Assembly (NCBI GenBank): GCA_001897855.1
Contig: MKUO01000008.1
Span: 1-64,000 of the forward strand
Direction of reading: 5' to 3'
Length of the DNA: 64,000 nucleotides
From: Bacteroidetes bacterium 43-93
GTDB lineage: Bacteria; Bacteroidota; Bacteroidia; Chitinophagales; Chitinophagaceae
Of this stretch, positions 9,180-16,024 are shown one piece after another; positions within the stretch are counted from its first letter, which is position 1; each line of letters begins with the position of its first letter. The notes beneath the pieces were generated by a model that had not been told where the DNA came from, did no database searches, and was given only the letters and a program-made list of their open reading frames with translations. The translations under genes were made by a program, and so were the position numbers.

Positions 9180-9943
9180 TTCCTTCCAAATTCAAGTTTG
9201 ACAGCGAACTACACCCTTTTTACACCAGTATATGAAATCACTCCATATGCTATCAATGCGCTTAAAGGATATTTTGAAATACCAAACGTCATAAACTTAA
9301 CTGTGCAGACTTCATCACCTAACTACTCTCTTAAATATAAACTTGATGTTAGGGGGGGATCAAAACCAAATTTTGGGATGGAACCGAGAATAATTATAGT
9401 TTGGCAGGAAATATTTTATCAAAAATTCTATTAGAAGGTAATTGGAGCAATAAGTCTATACAAATTGGAGATGTACTATCGGATGGAAGCCATGTATTCT
9501 ATGTAGATGGAACAGGGCAACATGGCTTATCATGTAACCCATATGTAGTTAATCCGGGGGGAGGTTTTAATGTTATTTGGGGCTGTTCAACAAATACAAC
9601 AGGTGCGAATGCGGACGGCGTCGGAATGGGATTAAATAACATGAATATTGTTAGAGGGCTTTGTGGAACTGGAACATTTCAGCAATATGCTTTCAACATA
9701 AGCGCATCTGCAATTTCTGATGGCTATTATCTTCCAAGTAAAACTGAGCTCTCACTTCTTGTTTCAAACTTAATCGTGCCTAAGATTTATAATCCAGCAA
9801 ATTATGTATCAACTTTTAGCTCGACTTTTTGGAGTTCTACCGAGGTAGATGGTCCGAATGCTTGGGCAGTTGATACATTAGGGAACGTCGCAAAGATGCC
9901 GAAAACCACGGGGTTTGCAATAGTAATTGTAAAAAAATTCTAA
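9180..9943 (+). pseudogene. frameshifted, 5'-truncated gene with DUF1566/Lcl-like end
   Basis: Two overlapping frames make one protein if one base is added or removed in the run of seven G at 9352-9358. The first frame ends YSLKYKLDVRGG. The second then reads IKTKFWDGTENNYSLAGNIL and continues to LPSKTELSLL and STFWSSTEVDGPNAWAVDT, a DUF1566/Lcl-type pattern of Bacteroidota secreted proteins. Neither half has a good ATG (both rely on TTG), and the frame is open upstream only to a stop at 9156, so the 5' end seems lost. It may be decayed, phase-variable at the G run, or a sequencing error combined with truncation. Confidence 0.6.
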
Positions 9944-10150
9944 TTCAGATTGTTCATCTCTCAAAAATGACACTTGATGTAATCGCACTAAAACTCGCAA
10001 TAAACTTCATCAAAACTGCTTTCTAAGACAATCTTACGTTTTCTTGCCTTAAATACAGTTTTTGAGGTCAAATGGACTTCTTTTAAAGTCTGGCTTGAAA
10101 TGTAGGCTTCAAAAACTATCAATATTGACACTTAAAAGATAGCTCGCCGA

Positions 10151-10197
10151 CCCACTGTTAATCAGGGGGCTCAGGTTCAAGTCCTGAAGGGGGAGCA
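10151..10197 (+). repeat. tRNA-Asn 3'-end duplication (att-like), copy 1
   Basis: The sequence runs from the anticodon loop (CTGTTAA, anticodon GTT) through a perfect T-arm (TCAGG-TTCAAGT-CCTGA) to the acceptor 3' strand AAGGGGGAGCA. It matches the 3' half of a tRNA-Asn. No matching 5' half precedes it, so it is a relic, not a tRNA gene. It has one base fewer than copy 2 in the variable region. Such duplications are the usual footprint of tyrosine-integrase elements inserted at a tRNA 3' end. Confidence 0.8.
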
Positions 10198-10206
10198 CTG
10201 ATTTAC

Positions 10207-10237
10207 AAAGCGTTGCACACAATTGCAACGCTTTTTT
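10207..10237 (+). terminator. terminator after tRNA relic 1
   Basis: An 11-bp stem AAAGCGTTGCA / TGCAACGCTTT, 6-nt loop and a T run. Its place 10 bp after the tRNA 3' end suggests it, or an ancestor, was carried by the element. Confidence 0.8.
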
Positions 10238-10328
10238 ATTTTAAGCCGCAGTGAAACTCGCAGTAAATCTCTTTTGAACTTTCATTTAATTCCGATTAGT
10301 GTACTTTTAATCTCTTAGTGTAAGCTAT

Positions 10329-10804
10329 ATGATTAGAACACTGCTTTTTTCTTTGTCTATCCTCTTTTCTATTAATTTATATAGCCAAACGTCATGGAAC
10401 GGTTTAAAAAAATACGTCGGTACATACTCTAAAGAAACTGACTTCTTCAAGAATGAGATTGTTCAGAAAGAATTGAAGCGAATACTTGGTAAAGATTATA
10501 AATCGTATCGTGAGTTTGTTTCCTATGCGGGATGTGGTGAAATAGAATACCAATATGGTTTAATATATGGAGATGTTTCTCAATTACATCTTGGAGGTTA
10601 TAATTCTATTTTCTTTATAAATATTCATGAAAAGAAAATGTACTTGTTCTGGTTAACAGGGAGTATAATTGAATGGCAATATACGGCAATAGACCTATAC
10701 CTGTAAATGTTCTTAATATTATTTCGGAGAACATGAATACAGGTTGGGGGCATGTAGCGAGTTTTCGAGTAGATAAAGACAGTATTTTTATGGATAAAAA
10801 TTAA
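10329..10804 (+). pseudogene. secreted small protein, apparently frameshifted
   Basis: The first frame (10329-10706, 125 residues) begins with a signal peptide (MIRTLLFSLSILFSINLYSQ) and runs as a folded protein to about KKMYLFWLTGSIIEW. It then ends abruptly. A second frame, 10673-10804, continues naturally with YGNRPIPVNVLNII, then NTGWGHVASFRV, then KDSIFMDKN. The join lies near 10670-10700, where GGCAATA occurs twice 10 bp apart, so slippage there is plausible. I do not recognise the family. It lies between the two tRNA-Asn relics. Confidence 0.55.
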
Positions 10805-11186
10805 GTCCATCTGGCCTTATTCTGACTGACGTGGCAAAGTTGCCACTTGTTATCTTGTCAATAAGTTGTAACAATATGAAACGCTCCTGGTAGACTTCTG
10901 TGAGACAAACATGGTGCTCTAACCAACTGAGCTAAATAATAATTACTTAACGCAATTAAGCGTTTAATCGAAAAGCAGGATTGGCAGATCCTTACCCTGC
11001 AGTCTTAACGTCTTGAATTAAGACTTATAAATCCCGTTAAAATCACATTTTTTTAATTCAGTAAAATCATAACTTGGCTGCTCACACATTCTATCCTTTA
11101 CTACAAAGAAGGGGGAAATCGATTTGAATTTCTCGGACAACAGTAGTTACAACCTAAACTTAGCCGGGGCTTTTTAGTATATAAGA
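10805..11186. other. gene-poor relic DNA between att-like copies
   Basis: No credible reading frame is visible here. The stretch holds the inverted tRNA 5'-half relic at 10913-10936. The rest is AT-rich and unremarkable. It fits degraded mobile-element DNA. Confidence 0.5.
10913..10936 (-). other. tRNA 5'-half relic (inverted)
   Basis: On the minus strand the 24 nt from TTTAGCTCAG through TTGGTTAGAGCACC is a typical tRNA D-arm region, as expected in the 5' half of tRNA-Asn and several other tRNAs. The following sequence (ATGTTTGTCTCACAG) does not form an anticodon arm, and there is no T-arm. It is therefore a fragment, in the opposite orientation to the two 3'-end relics. Confidence 0.55.
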
Positions 11187-11214
11187 AAACCGGATGCTAA
11201 TATTTAACATCCGG
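11187..11214 (-). terminator. minus-strand terminator
   Basis: A stem CCGGATG / CATCCGG with an 11-nt AT loop. Read on the minus strand it is followed by TTTTCTT. It lies 65 bp beyond the end of the 11279-11620 remnant and probably ended that transcript. Confidence 0.55.
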
Positions 11215-11278
11215 AAGAGGCAGTGCCGAAAAAACTCACATTTTGGCTTATCAGGCATCACAATAACTATGCTACAAT

Positions 11279-11620
11279 TTAATACGTAAAAAGAAGATTT
11301 GTAAGGCCGAATCCATTGTAATTGAAAGTTGCATATACAGTTTTACCATTGCAATCACATAATGCTACTTTCCACTGTGTAGGTCCTAAAGGTCCGCTAC
11401 AATGATAATAACCTACTTTCACAGGATTTTTTCCTCCACTTCCGCAACCCACCCAGGCATATGCCCATTGTCAATCGGGACATGCAGGCGCTCCGGGAGG
11501 AGTCATCCAGGGATAAGTCCCGTAAATATAGTTTAATGAAGGACCACCAGTCCCAAGTAAGTTATTCACCCCCGTAAAAGCAGAGGAAATACATCCCCTG
11601 CTCTGCGTAGTGATCTTATT
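11279..11620 (-). pseudogene. truncated gene with internal stop
   Basis: An open minus-strand frame of about 114 codons with no ATG and one internal TGA at 11471-11473. Before the stop it reads AFTGVNNLLGTGGPSLNYIY; after it, WAYAWVGCGSGGKNPVKVGY, then KVALCDCNGKTVYATFNYNG. Protein-like composition with conserved-looking Cys, Trp and Gly residues supports a decayed gene. The family is not recognised. It lies just downstream of the 11631-13271 gene. Confidence 0.45.
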
Positions 11621-11630
11621 TAGTACCGTT

Positions 11631-13271
11631 CTATTGTATCACCAGTTTACCGGTAGTTATCTGCACACCGTCCTGTAGCTTCAGTTCATATGCGCCTTTA
11701 GGCAGGTGAGCTAGATTAAGCGATGCAGTTGATGCACGCACTGTTTGCTGATGCAGTTTTTTACCCGTTACATCATAAACACTTAGCTCTGCCCTATCCA
11801 CGTTTTTGCCTATGATGCTTATGTTGCATATACCGTTATTAGGATTTGGATATACATCTAAACTTACCGTATTGTTTACAACGCCAACACGGGTATTTGG
11901 TGGTGTGGTAGTATCTTTCACCTTCCACAGTTCAAGCCCGTTGGCATTATAATTAGCCAGGAAGAACAGAGAAGAATCGAACAGTGCAAAGTTTGTTCCA
12001 TTCACAGGGCTAATGTTAGGTGCTATTGCAGGCGCTATAATGTGCGTACCCGCGCTGGTGCCATCGGTAACAAACAATTGCCTGTCGCCCAATGTTTGCT
12101 GCGCGGAAAAAACCATAACGTCTTTATAGGTGATAAAATTCAATGGATAACCACTACCGCTACCAGGTAGTATGTCTTTAAACAACTGTGTGCCCGCACC
12201 GGTACCATTGGTTACCCATACCTCAGTTCCTTCGCCGGCCGTTGTGGCAACGATGTACAGCTTACCGTTGTATACCTGTATAGGCACCGGGTTTGCACTA
12301 CCGGCACCGGCATTAATATCTTTCAGCATCATGGTGCCGGCAGTAGTACCATCAGTTACCCATAGCTCCCCCCCGTGGGTGCCATCTTCGGCGGTAAAAT
12401 ACATTTTGCCATTATAGAATTTGGTTCCCAAAGTAAAAAAACTATTAGGCGCGCCGGGGTATATATCTTTCACCAATACTGTTCCGGCGGCAGAGCCGTC
12501 TGATGTATATTGCTCATACCCCGTGCTTCCATCTGTGGCTACCAACATCAGTTTGCCATTCAAAATACCTTGTATCCATCTAGGGCCGGAGCCGGAACCC
12601 GGGTTAATATCCTTCACCATTTGCGTGCCCGGGCCTGTACCATCCGTTACCCATAGTTCCATACCATGGGCAGAATCAGTAGCTAAAAAATACAACATAC
12701 CATTCATAACAGTAAAAGCAGATGGGTTAGACCCTGATGCCCCCGTATAGATATCGCTAACCATCATGGTGCCTGGTAATGTGCCGTCGGTAACCCATAG
12801 CTCAATGCCTTCTGCTGTAGTTTCGGCTATAAAATACAGTTTGCCTTTATACTCTGTAAAGAGGCTCGGATTGGAATGGATGGTAGCCCCTGTGTTAATA
12901 TTCTTAAGCAACCGGGTGCCTGCTGTAGTGCCATCGCTTACCCACAACTCCCGTCCGTTAGTGGCATCGATTGCGCTAAAGTAAACATTGCCATTGTAAA
13001 CGGTGTACTCAAATGGGCTGGAACTTGCAGCGCCGGGATTAATGTCCTTCAGCATCATAGTGCCTGCTATTGTACCGTCACTTATCCATAGCTCGGTACC
13101 TGCGGCAGCCGTAGCAGCGCTAAAGAGCATTTTGTTGCCGAATACAGTAAACCCGCTTGGGAAGGAACCTGCAGGTCCCGGGTTAAGATCGAAGCCCGTA
13201 AATTCATATGGCGCCTGTGCCTGTGCTGATAAACCAAACAGTAAAAAACTGAGAAAGATAAAATAACGCAT
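11631..13271 (-). CDS. ELWVTDGT-repeat protein with T9SS type A signal
   Basis: A 546-residue secreted protein. Signal peptide MRYFIFLSFLLFGLSAQAQ. About eight or nine repeats of some 47-50 residues follow, each with GxELWVTDGTxAGTxxxKDI and NPGxxxS...GKLYF. This is a beta-propeller-like repeat known from large secreted and adhesive bacterial proteins. The C-terminal 80 residues form a T9SS type A sorting domain (LDVYPNPNNGICNI, LSVYDVTGKKL, LAHLPKGAYELKL). The high GC of the repeats also creates many antisense open frames, which I do not regard as genes. It lies between the two tRNA-Asn relics, so it may be element cargo. Confidence 0.87.
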   Translation of the reverse strand: MRYFIFLSFLLFGLSAQAQAPYEFTGFDLNPGPAGSFPSGFTVFGNKMLFSAATAAAGTELWISDGTIAGTMMLKDINPGAASSSPFEYTVYNGNVYFSAIDATNGRELWVSDGTTAGTRLLKNINTGATIHSNPSLFTEYKGKLYFIAETTAEGIELWVTDGTLPGTMMVSDIYTGASGSNPSAFTVMNGMLYFLATDSAHGMELWVTDGTGPGTQMVKDINPGSGSGPRWIQGILNGKLMLVATDGSTGYEQYTSDGSAAGTVLVKDIYPGAPNSFFTLGTKFYNGKMYFTAEDGTHGGELWVTDGTTAGTMMLKDINAGAGSANPVPIQVYNGKLYIVATTAGEGTEVWVTNGTGAGTQLFKDILPGSGSGYPLNFITYKDVMVFSAQQTLGDRQLFVTDGTSAGTHIIAPAIAPNISPVNGTNFALFDSSLFFLANYNANGLELWKVKDTTTPPNTRVGVVNNTVSLDVYPNPNNGICNISIIGKNVDRAELSVYDVTGKKLHQQTVRASTASLNLAHLPKGAYELKLQDGVQITTGKLVIQ

Positions 13272-13538
13272 AGTGTATGGTTTAGTTCATATTAAAAGTA
13301 CAACTATTTAGAGATTAGTCAAATATCGACATACGGATTAGTGTTCTCGTATAGTTGTCGAAAAGAAAAAAGCAGTTATATGATAAATCATTGTATTAAT
13401 TGGGATGACCTTAACAACTAAGACGTTTTAGTGAAATGCTTACTCTTGTGAGTGGCCTTTAAGTTAAAATAGACTTCTTTCTATCGCTGGCTTGAAATGA
13501 AGCCTCCCAAAACTATAAAATGATACTCATAGCGTTGG
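13272..13538. other. att-flanking DNA related to the 10.06-10.15 kb stretch
   Basis: No gene is seen. The last 90 bp (about 13459-13538) share clear blocks with 10069-10150: GACTTCTTT, GGCTTGAAATG, then a spacer and AAAACTAT. This supports two related element ends rather than chance tRNA fragments. Confidence 0.5.
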
Positions 13539-13586
13539 CCCACTGTTAATCAGGGGGTCTCAGGTTCAAGTCCTGAAGGGGGAGCA
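13539..13586 (+). repeat. tRNA-Asn 3'-end duplication (att-like), copy 2
   Basis: Same structure as the copy at 10151: CTGTTAA anticodon loop, intact T-arm TCAGG-TTCAAGT-CCTGA, acceptor strand AAGGGGGAGCA. It differs by one extra T in the variable region. The 5' half is again absent. Together the two copies bracket 3.39 kb as direct repeats. Confidence 0.8.
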
Positions 13587-13593
13587 ACACAGT

Positions 13594-13630
13594 AAAGGGT
13601 TTCAGACAGAACAGTTTGAAACCCTTTTTT
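13594..13630 (+). terminator. terminator after tRNA relic 2
   Basis: A stem AAAGGGTTTCA / TGAAACCCTTT with a 12-nt loop and six T. Same relative position as the terminator following relic 1, but a different sequence. Confidence 0.8.
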
Positions 13631-13699
13631 AATTTGCACACCATTTGCACACAACATTCTTGTTTTAGTATATTAAAGCGTATATCTAAATTTGATATT

Positions 13700-14605
13700 G
13701 TGCCCCTTAATTTAGTTCCACATCGCGATTATTATTATCAAACTGAAGCCGCAATATTTCAGAAAATACGTGCGGGCATTCCTCTGACACCCTTAGAGCA
13801 ATATACACATTGTAATTGCTTCCCAGATATTGCTTTATTAACTCATAACTGTTTTGATGAGCTATATACCAGACTATATTGGCAAGCCAGACCCCAATTT
13901 CGTGAGGAAATGATCAGAATAAAAGGTAAGGGAGAAAGTAGGTTACATTTTGAGGCGATGGTTTATGAAGAACTTATAAAAGATTGGGAGAAAGAGATCA
14001 TCAAAAGCAATGCAACTGACCCACTTTTAAAAAAATCACATGAGGAAACCAATAATGAATTAAAGCAACTTGCCCATGAAGCTATCGTAAAAACGTTGCC
14101 ACAGCATGAGGTAGATTATAGACGATATGAAATTATTTCTTGGTCAAAATATCGATATATATCTGCTAAAATGATAGCGGATATTTTATTTACTAATAAT
14201 GAATATGAAACCACTTTTGATAATGGCAAAGTAGTTTTAGATGTTGATGGCCTTATGCACATTGTAAGTGGTCATTTTGCCGCCCGAGCAAAATTATATA
14301 CAAATTCAAAATCCCATTTTAGCCAAGACTTTTATCATGAAGATATGCCGATGCAATTGCAAGCTATATTTACTCGTATTGATGCATCAGCATTGTATAA
14401 AGGAAATCTTACTGGCAGAAACACAAAATTAGTGTTTGAGTTTAGAGGTATAATCTATGAGATATTCTTTAGACGTATCGGTGGTAATAATCGATACAGA
14501 ATAAAAACATTTTACCCGGCTGATGATGAGAAAACGGTCTCAATAGTAGGAAGCCACCACAGACATGATCTCGGAAATGGATTGGCTCTTTTTATGCCAT
14601 TTTAA
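13700..14605 (+). CDS. hypothetical protein, candidate BECR-type nuclease domain
   Basis: The frame opens near 13616 inside a terminator. The first reasonable start is the GTG at 13700, giving 301 residues. The N-terminal two thirds are helical and charged. The C-terminal 100 residues show a His-rich HIVSGHF segment, a spaced acidic loop and then NNRYRIKTFYP. This order resembles Barnase/EndoU/ColicinE5/RelE-like (BECR) domains found in phage and polymorphic toxins. That assignment is a pattern match by eye. The gene begins just after the second att-like site and ends 14 bp inside a convergent XRE gene, an arrangement seen in toxin-antitoxin-like pairs. Confidence 0.55.
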   Translation: MPLNLVPHRDYYYQTEAAIFQKIRAGIPLTPLEQYTHCNCFPDIALLTHNCFDELYTRLYWQARPQFREEMIRIKGKGESRLHFEAMVYEELIKDWEKEIIKSNATDPLLKKSHEETNNELKQLAHEAIVKTLPQHEVDYRRYEIISWSKYRYISAKMIADILFTNNEYETTFDNGKVVLDVDGLMHIVSGHFAARAKLYTNSKSHFSQDFYHEDMPMQLQAIFTRIDASALYKGNLTGRNTKLVFEFRGIIYEIFFRRIGGNNRYRIKTFYPADDEKTVSIVGSHHRHDLGNGLALFMPF

Positions 14606-14819
14606 AAAAATCATCTACAGTCGTATCTAGCGCTTCAAGAATGCGCTTTAGACTAGAGTATTTGAAATCGCTTTGTCCTTCTTCGAGCCGCCACACGCTT
14701 TTAGGCTCAATCTCAAAGGTATCAGCAAAGTGGCGATAGCTGGTATAGCCCTTTGACACGCGTAGCTCTTTTACGCGCTTGCCAATATTAGTCAGGTCTT
14801 TTTCCAACTTTGTTACCAT
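14592..14819 (-). CDS. XRE-family transcriptional regulator
   Basis: A 75-residue protein from MVTKLEKDLT (an upstream in-frame ATG would add 12 residues rich in basic side chains). It is one Cro/C1-type HTH: IGKRVKELRVSKGYTSY, then HFADTFEIEPKSVWRLEEG, then LKRILEALDTTVDDFF. It overlaps the convergent 13700 gene by 14 bp. Small stand-alone XRE proteins often repress their own operon or act as antitoxins. Which applies here cannot be seen. Confidence 0.85.
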   Translation of the reverse strand: MVTKLEKDLTNIGKRVKELRVSKGYTSYRHFADTFEIEPKSVWRLEEGQSDFKYSSLKRILEALDTTVDDFFKMA

Positions 14820-14983
14820 GCGTACGCAAGTACGTAAATGGGATTTTTCCATCATGCATCATTTGCGACGCACGGTATTAAAAAATATTCATTTTGGCTG
14901 TTTAATTACATTTAGTGTTGGAGGTTGCTATAAGAAACAAAAGACTTAATTCCTGATCGCAAAAGTCAGCAACTGCTGGCTCT

Positions 14984-15403
14984 GTGCCGTATTTGCATCA
15001 CCCCCAAACCCCATTAACCAACAAAGTCGTAAATTTGCCTGTGTTTCGTCGGATAGGGTTTATTGTATTCATAGCCATTTCGCTGGTGGTGGCTTCTGTT
15101 TATTCAGGAGGCCAAACCCCTGTCGGCCTAACTAAGACGGAATTACAAGGGCAGAATTCTATATCGGGCAATACCCGCAGGCACCTGAATAAGGATATAG
15201 AATCTACTATTCTCGTTAAGCATGTTAGCCAACTTTCGCAGGAGCATAGCTATCCAACTAAGAAAAAGGATATCCTTTCTTCTTATCGAGTATGTATATA
15301 TGCAGTCGTACTCAGCGGAAAAATAAAACTGCGCGGGGAGCGGATTTCTCCTTTTCTAACACAACTTCGTGCATTGCTTTATCCCAAACATTGGTTTGGG
15401 TAA
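14984..15403 (+). CDS. hypothetical protein with one membrane segment
   Basis: A 139-residue frame from a GTG. It has one hydrophobic stretch (IGFIVFIAISLVVASVYSGG) at about 25-44 and a basic C-terminus. No family is recognised and there is no ATG start, so this could be a chance frame. It precedes the coiled-coil membrane protein by 90 bp. Confidence 0.3.
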   Translation: MPYLHHPQTPLTNKVVNLPVFRRIGFIVFIAISLVVASVYSGGQTPVGLTKTELQGQNSISGNTRRHLNKDIESTILVKHVSQLSQEHSYPTKKKDILSSYRVCIYAVVLSGKIKLRGERISPFLTQLRALLYPKHWFG

Positions 15404-15495
15404 GGACGCGTATCATTCCTTTTGATTTATTCTTTTAGTATCCGGCTCACTGGGTTGGATGCCTACTTATTTATTTACATCAAAACAAGATATGT

Positions 15496-16002
15496 ATGTC
15501 CGAGACATTAATAATAACCGTTATCATGCTTGCTTGTATAGCATTGATAATCGCGCTCATGATCAATTCAGTAAAAAAACAGGCTCGCGGAAAGATGCGA
15601 AAGCTGGAAGGTAAGCTGGCGGAGCTAACAGGCCAGAGAAAATTAAACATCAGCAGAAAAGAAAAATTGCGCAACCGCCTTGTTGCCGCTGATGCCAAAC
15701 AGCAGGCATTGATATACCTGTGGCTGGAGCGCGACGAGGCAGCCTATGAGCTGATACATTTTAACAAGGTAAAAAAATGTGAGATCATAAAATTGTCCAA
15801 CCGTATAACAGAAAAATCTGCGAAAGGTAAGAACCAGGTACATGAGCACATCACCGCCATTCACTTACAATTGGCGACTGATAAAAATATATTTACCATT
15901 CCTTTTTACAGTGAGGTAGAGGATGGCGTACTGGAAATGCAGGAATTGACAAAACGTGCCGAAGAATGGCGAACTTACATTGGCAACACCGGCAATAATT
16001 AA
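15496..16002 (+). CDS. small coiled-coil membrane protein
   Basis: A 168-residue protein with one N-terminal transmembrane helix (IITVIMLACIALIIALMI, about 5-23). A basic, lysine-rich coiled-coil region at about 26-115 (KMRKLEGKLAEL, KEKLRNRLVAAD) and a short C-terminal domain follow. No family name. The gene ends 22 bp before the CPA2 antiporter start, so both are probably one operon. It could be an accessory or anchoring factor for the antiporter, which is inference. Confidence 0.65.
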   Translation: MSETLIITVIMLACIALIIALMINSVKKQARGKMRKLEGKLAELTGQRKLNISRKEKLRNRLVAADAKQQALIYLWLERDEAAYELIHFNKVKKCEIIKLSNRITEKSAKGKNQVHEHITAIHLQLATDKNIFTIPFYSEVEDGVLEMQELTKRAEEWRTYIGNTGNN

Positions 16003-16024
16003 TGACCCATAAAACAACTAAATA

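Noticed and set aside
10151-10197. An intact tRNA gene
   Set aside because: No acceptor 5' strand, D-arm or left anticodon stem precedes it; only the 3' half is present. The same holds for the copy at 13539.
11100-11135. Possible tRNA T-arm on the minus strand
   Set aside because: The candidate stem does not pair properly and no other tRNA arm is nearby.
12172-13266. Long plus-strand open frames opposite the ELWVTDGT-repeat gene
   Set aside because: They arise from the GC-rich repeats of the minus-strand gene. Their translation shows simple repeated patterns and has no signal or fold.
13616-13699. Start of the 13700 gene at the TTG at 13616
   Set aside because: This would place the start inside a strong terminator hairpin; the GTG at 13700 is more sensible, although neither is proven.
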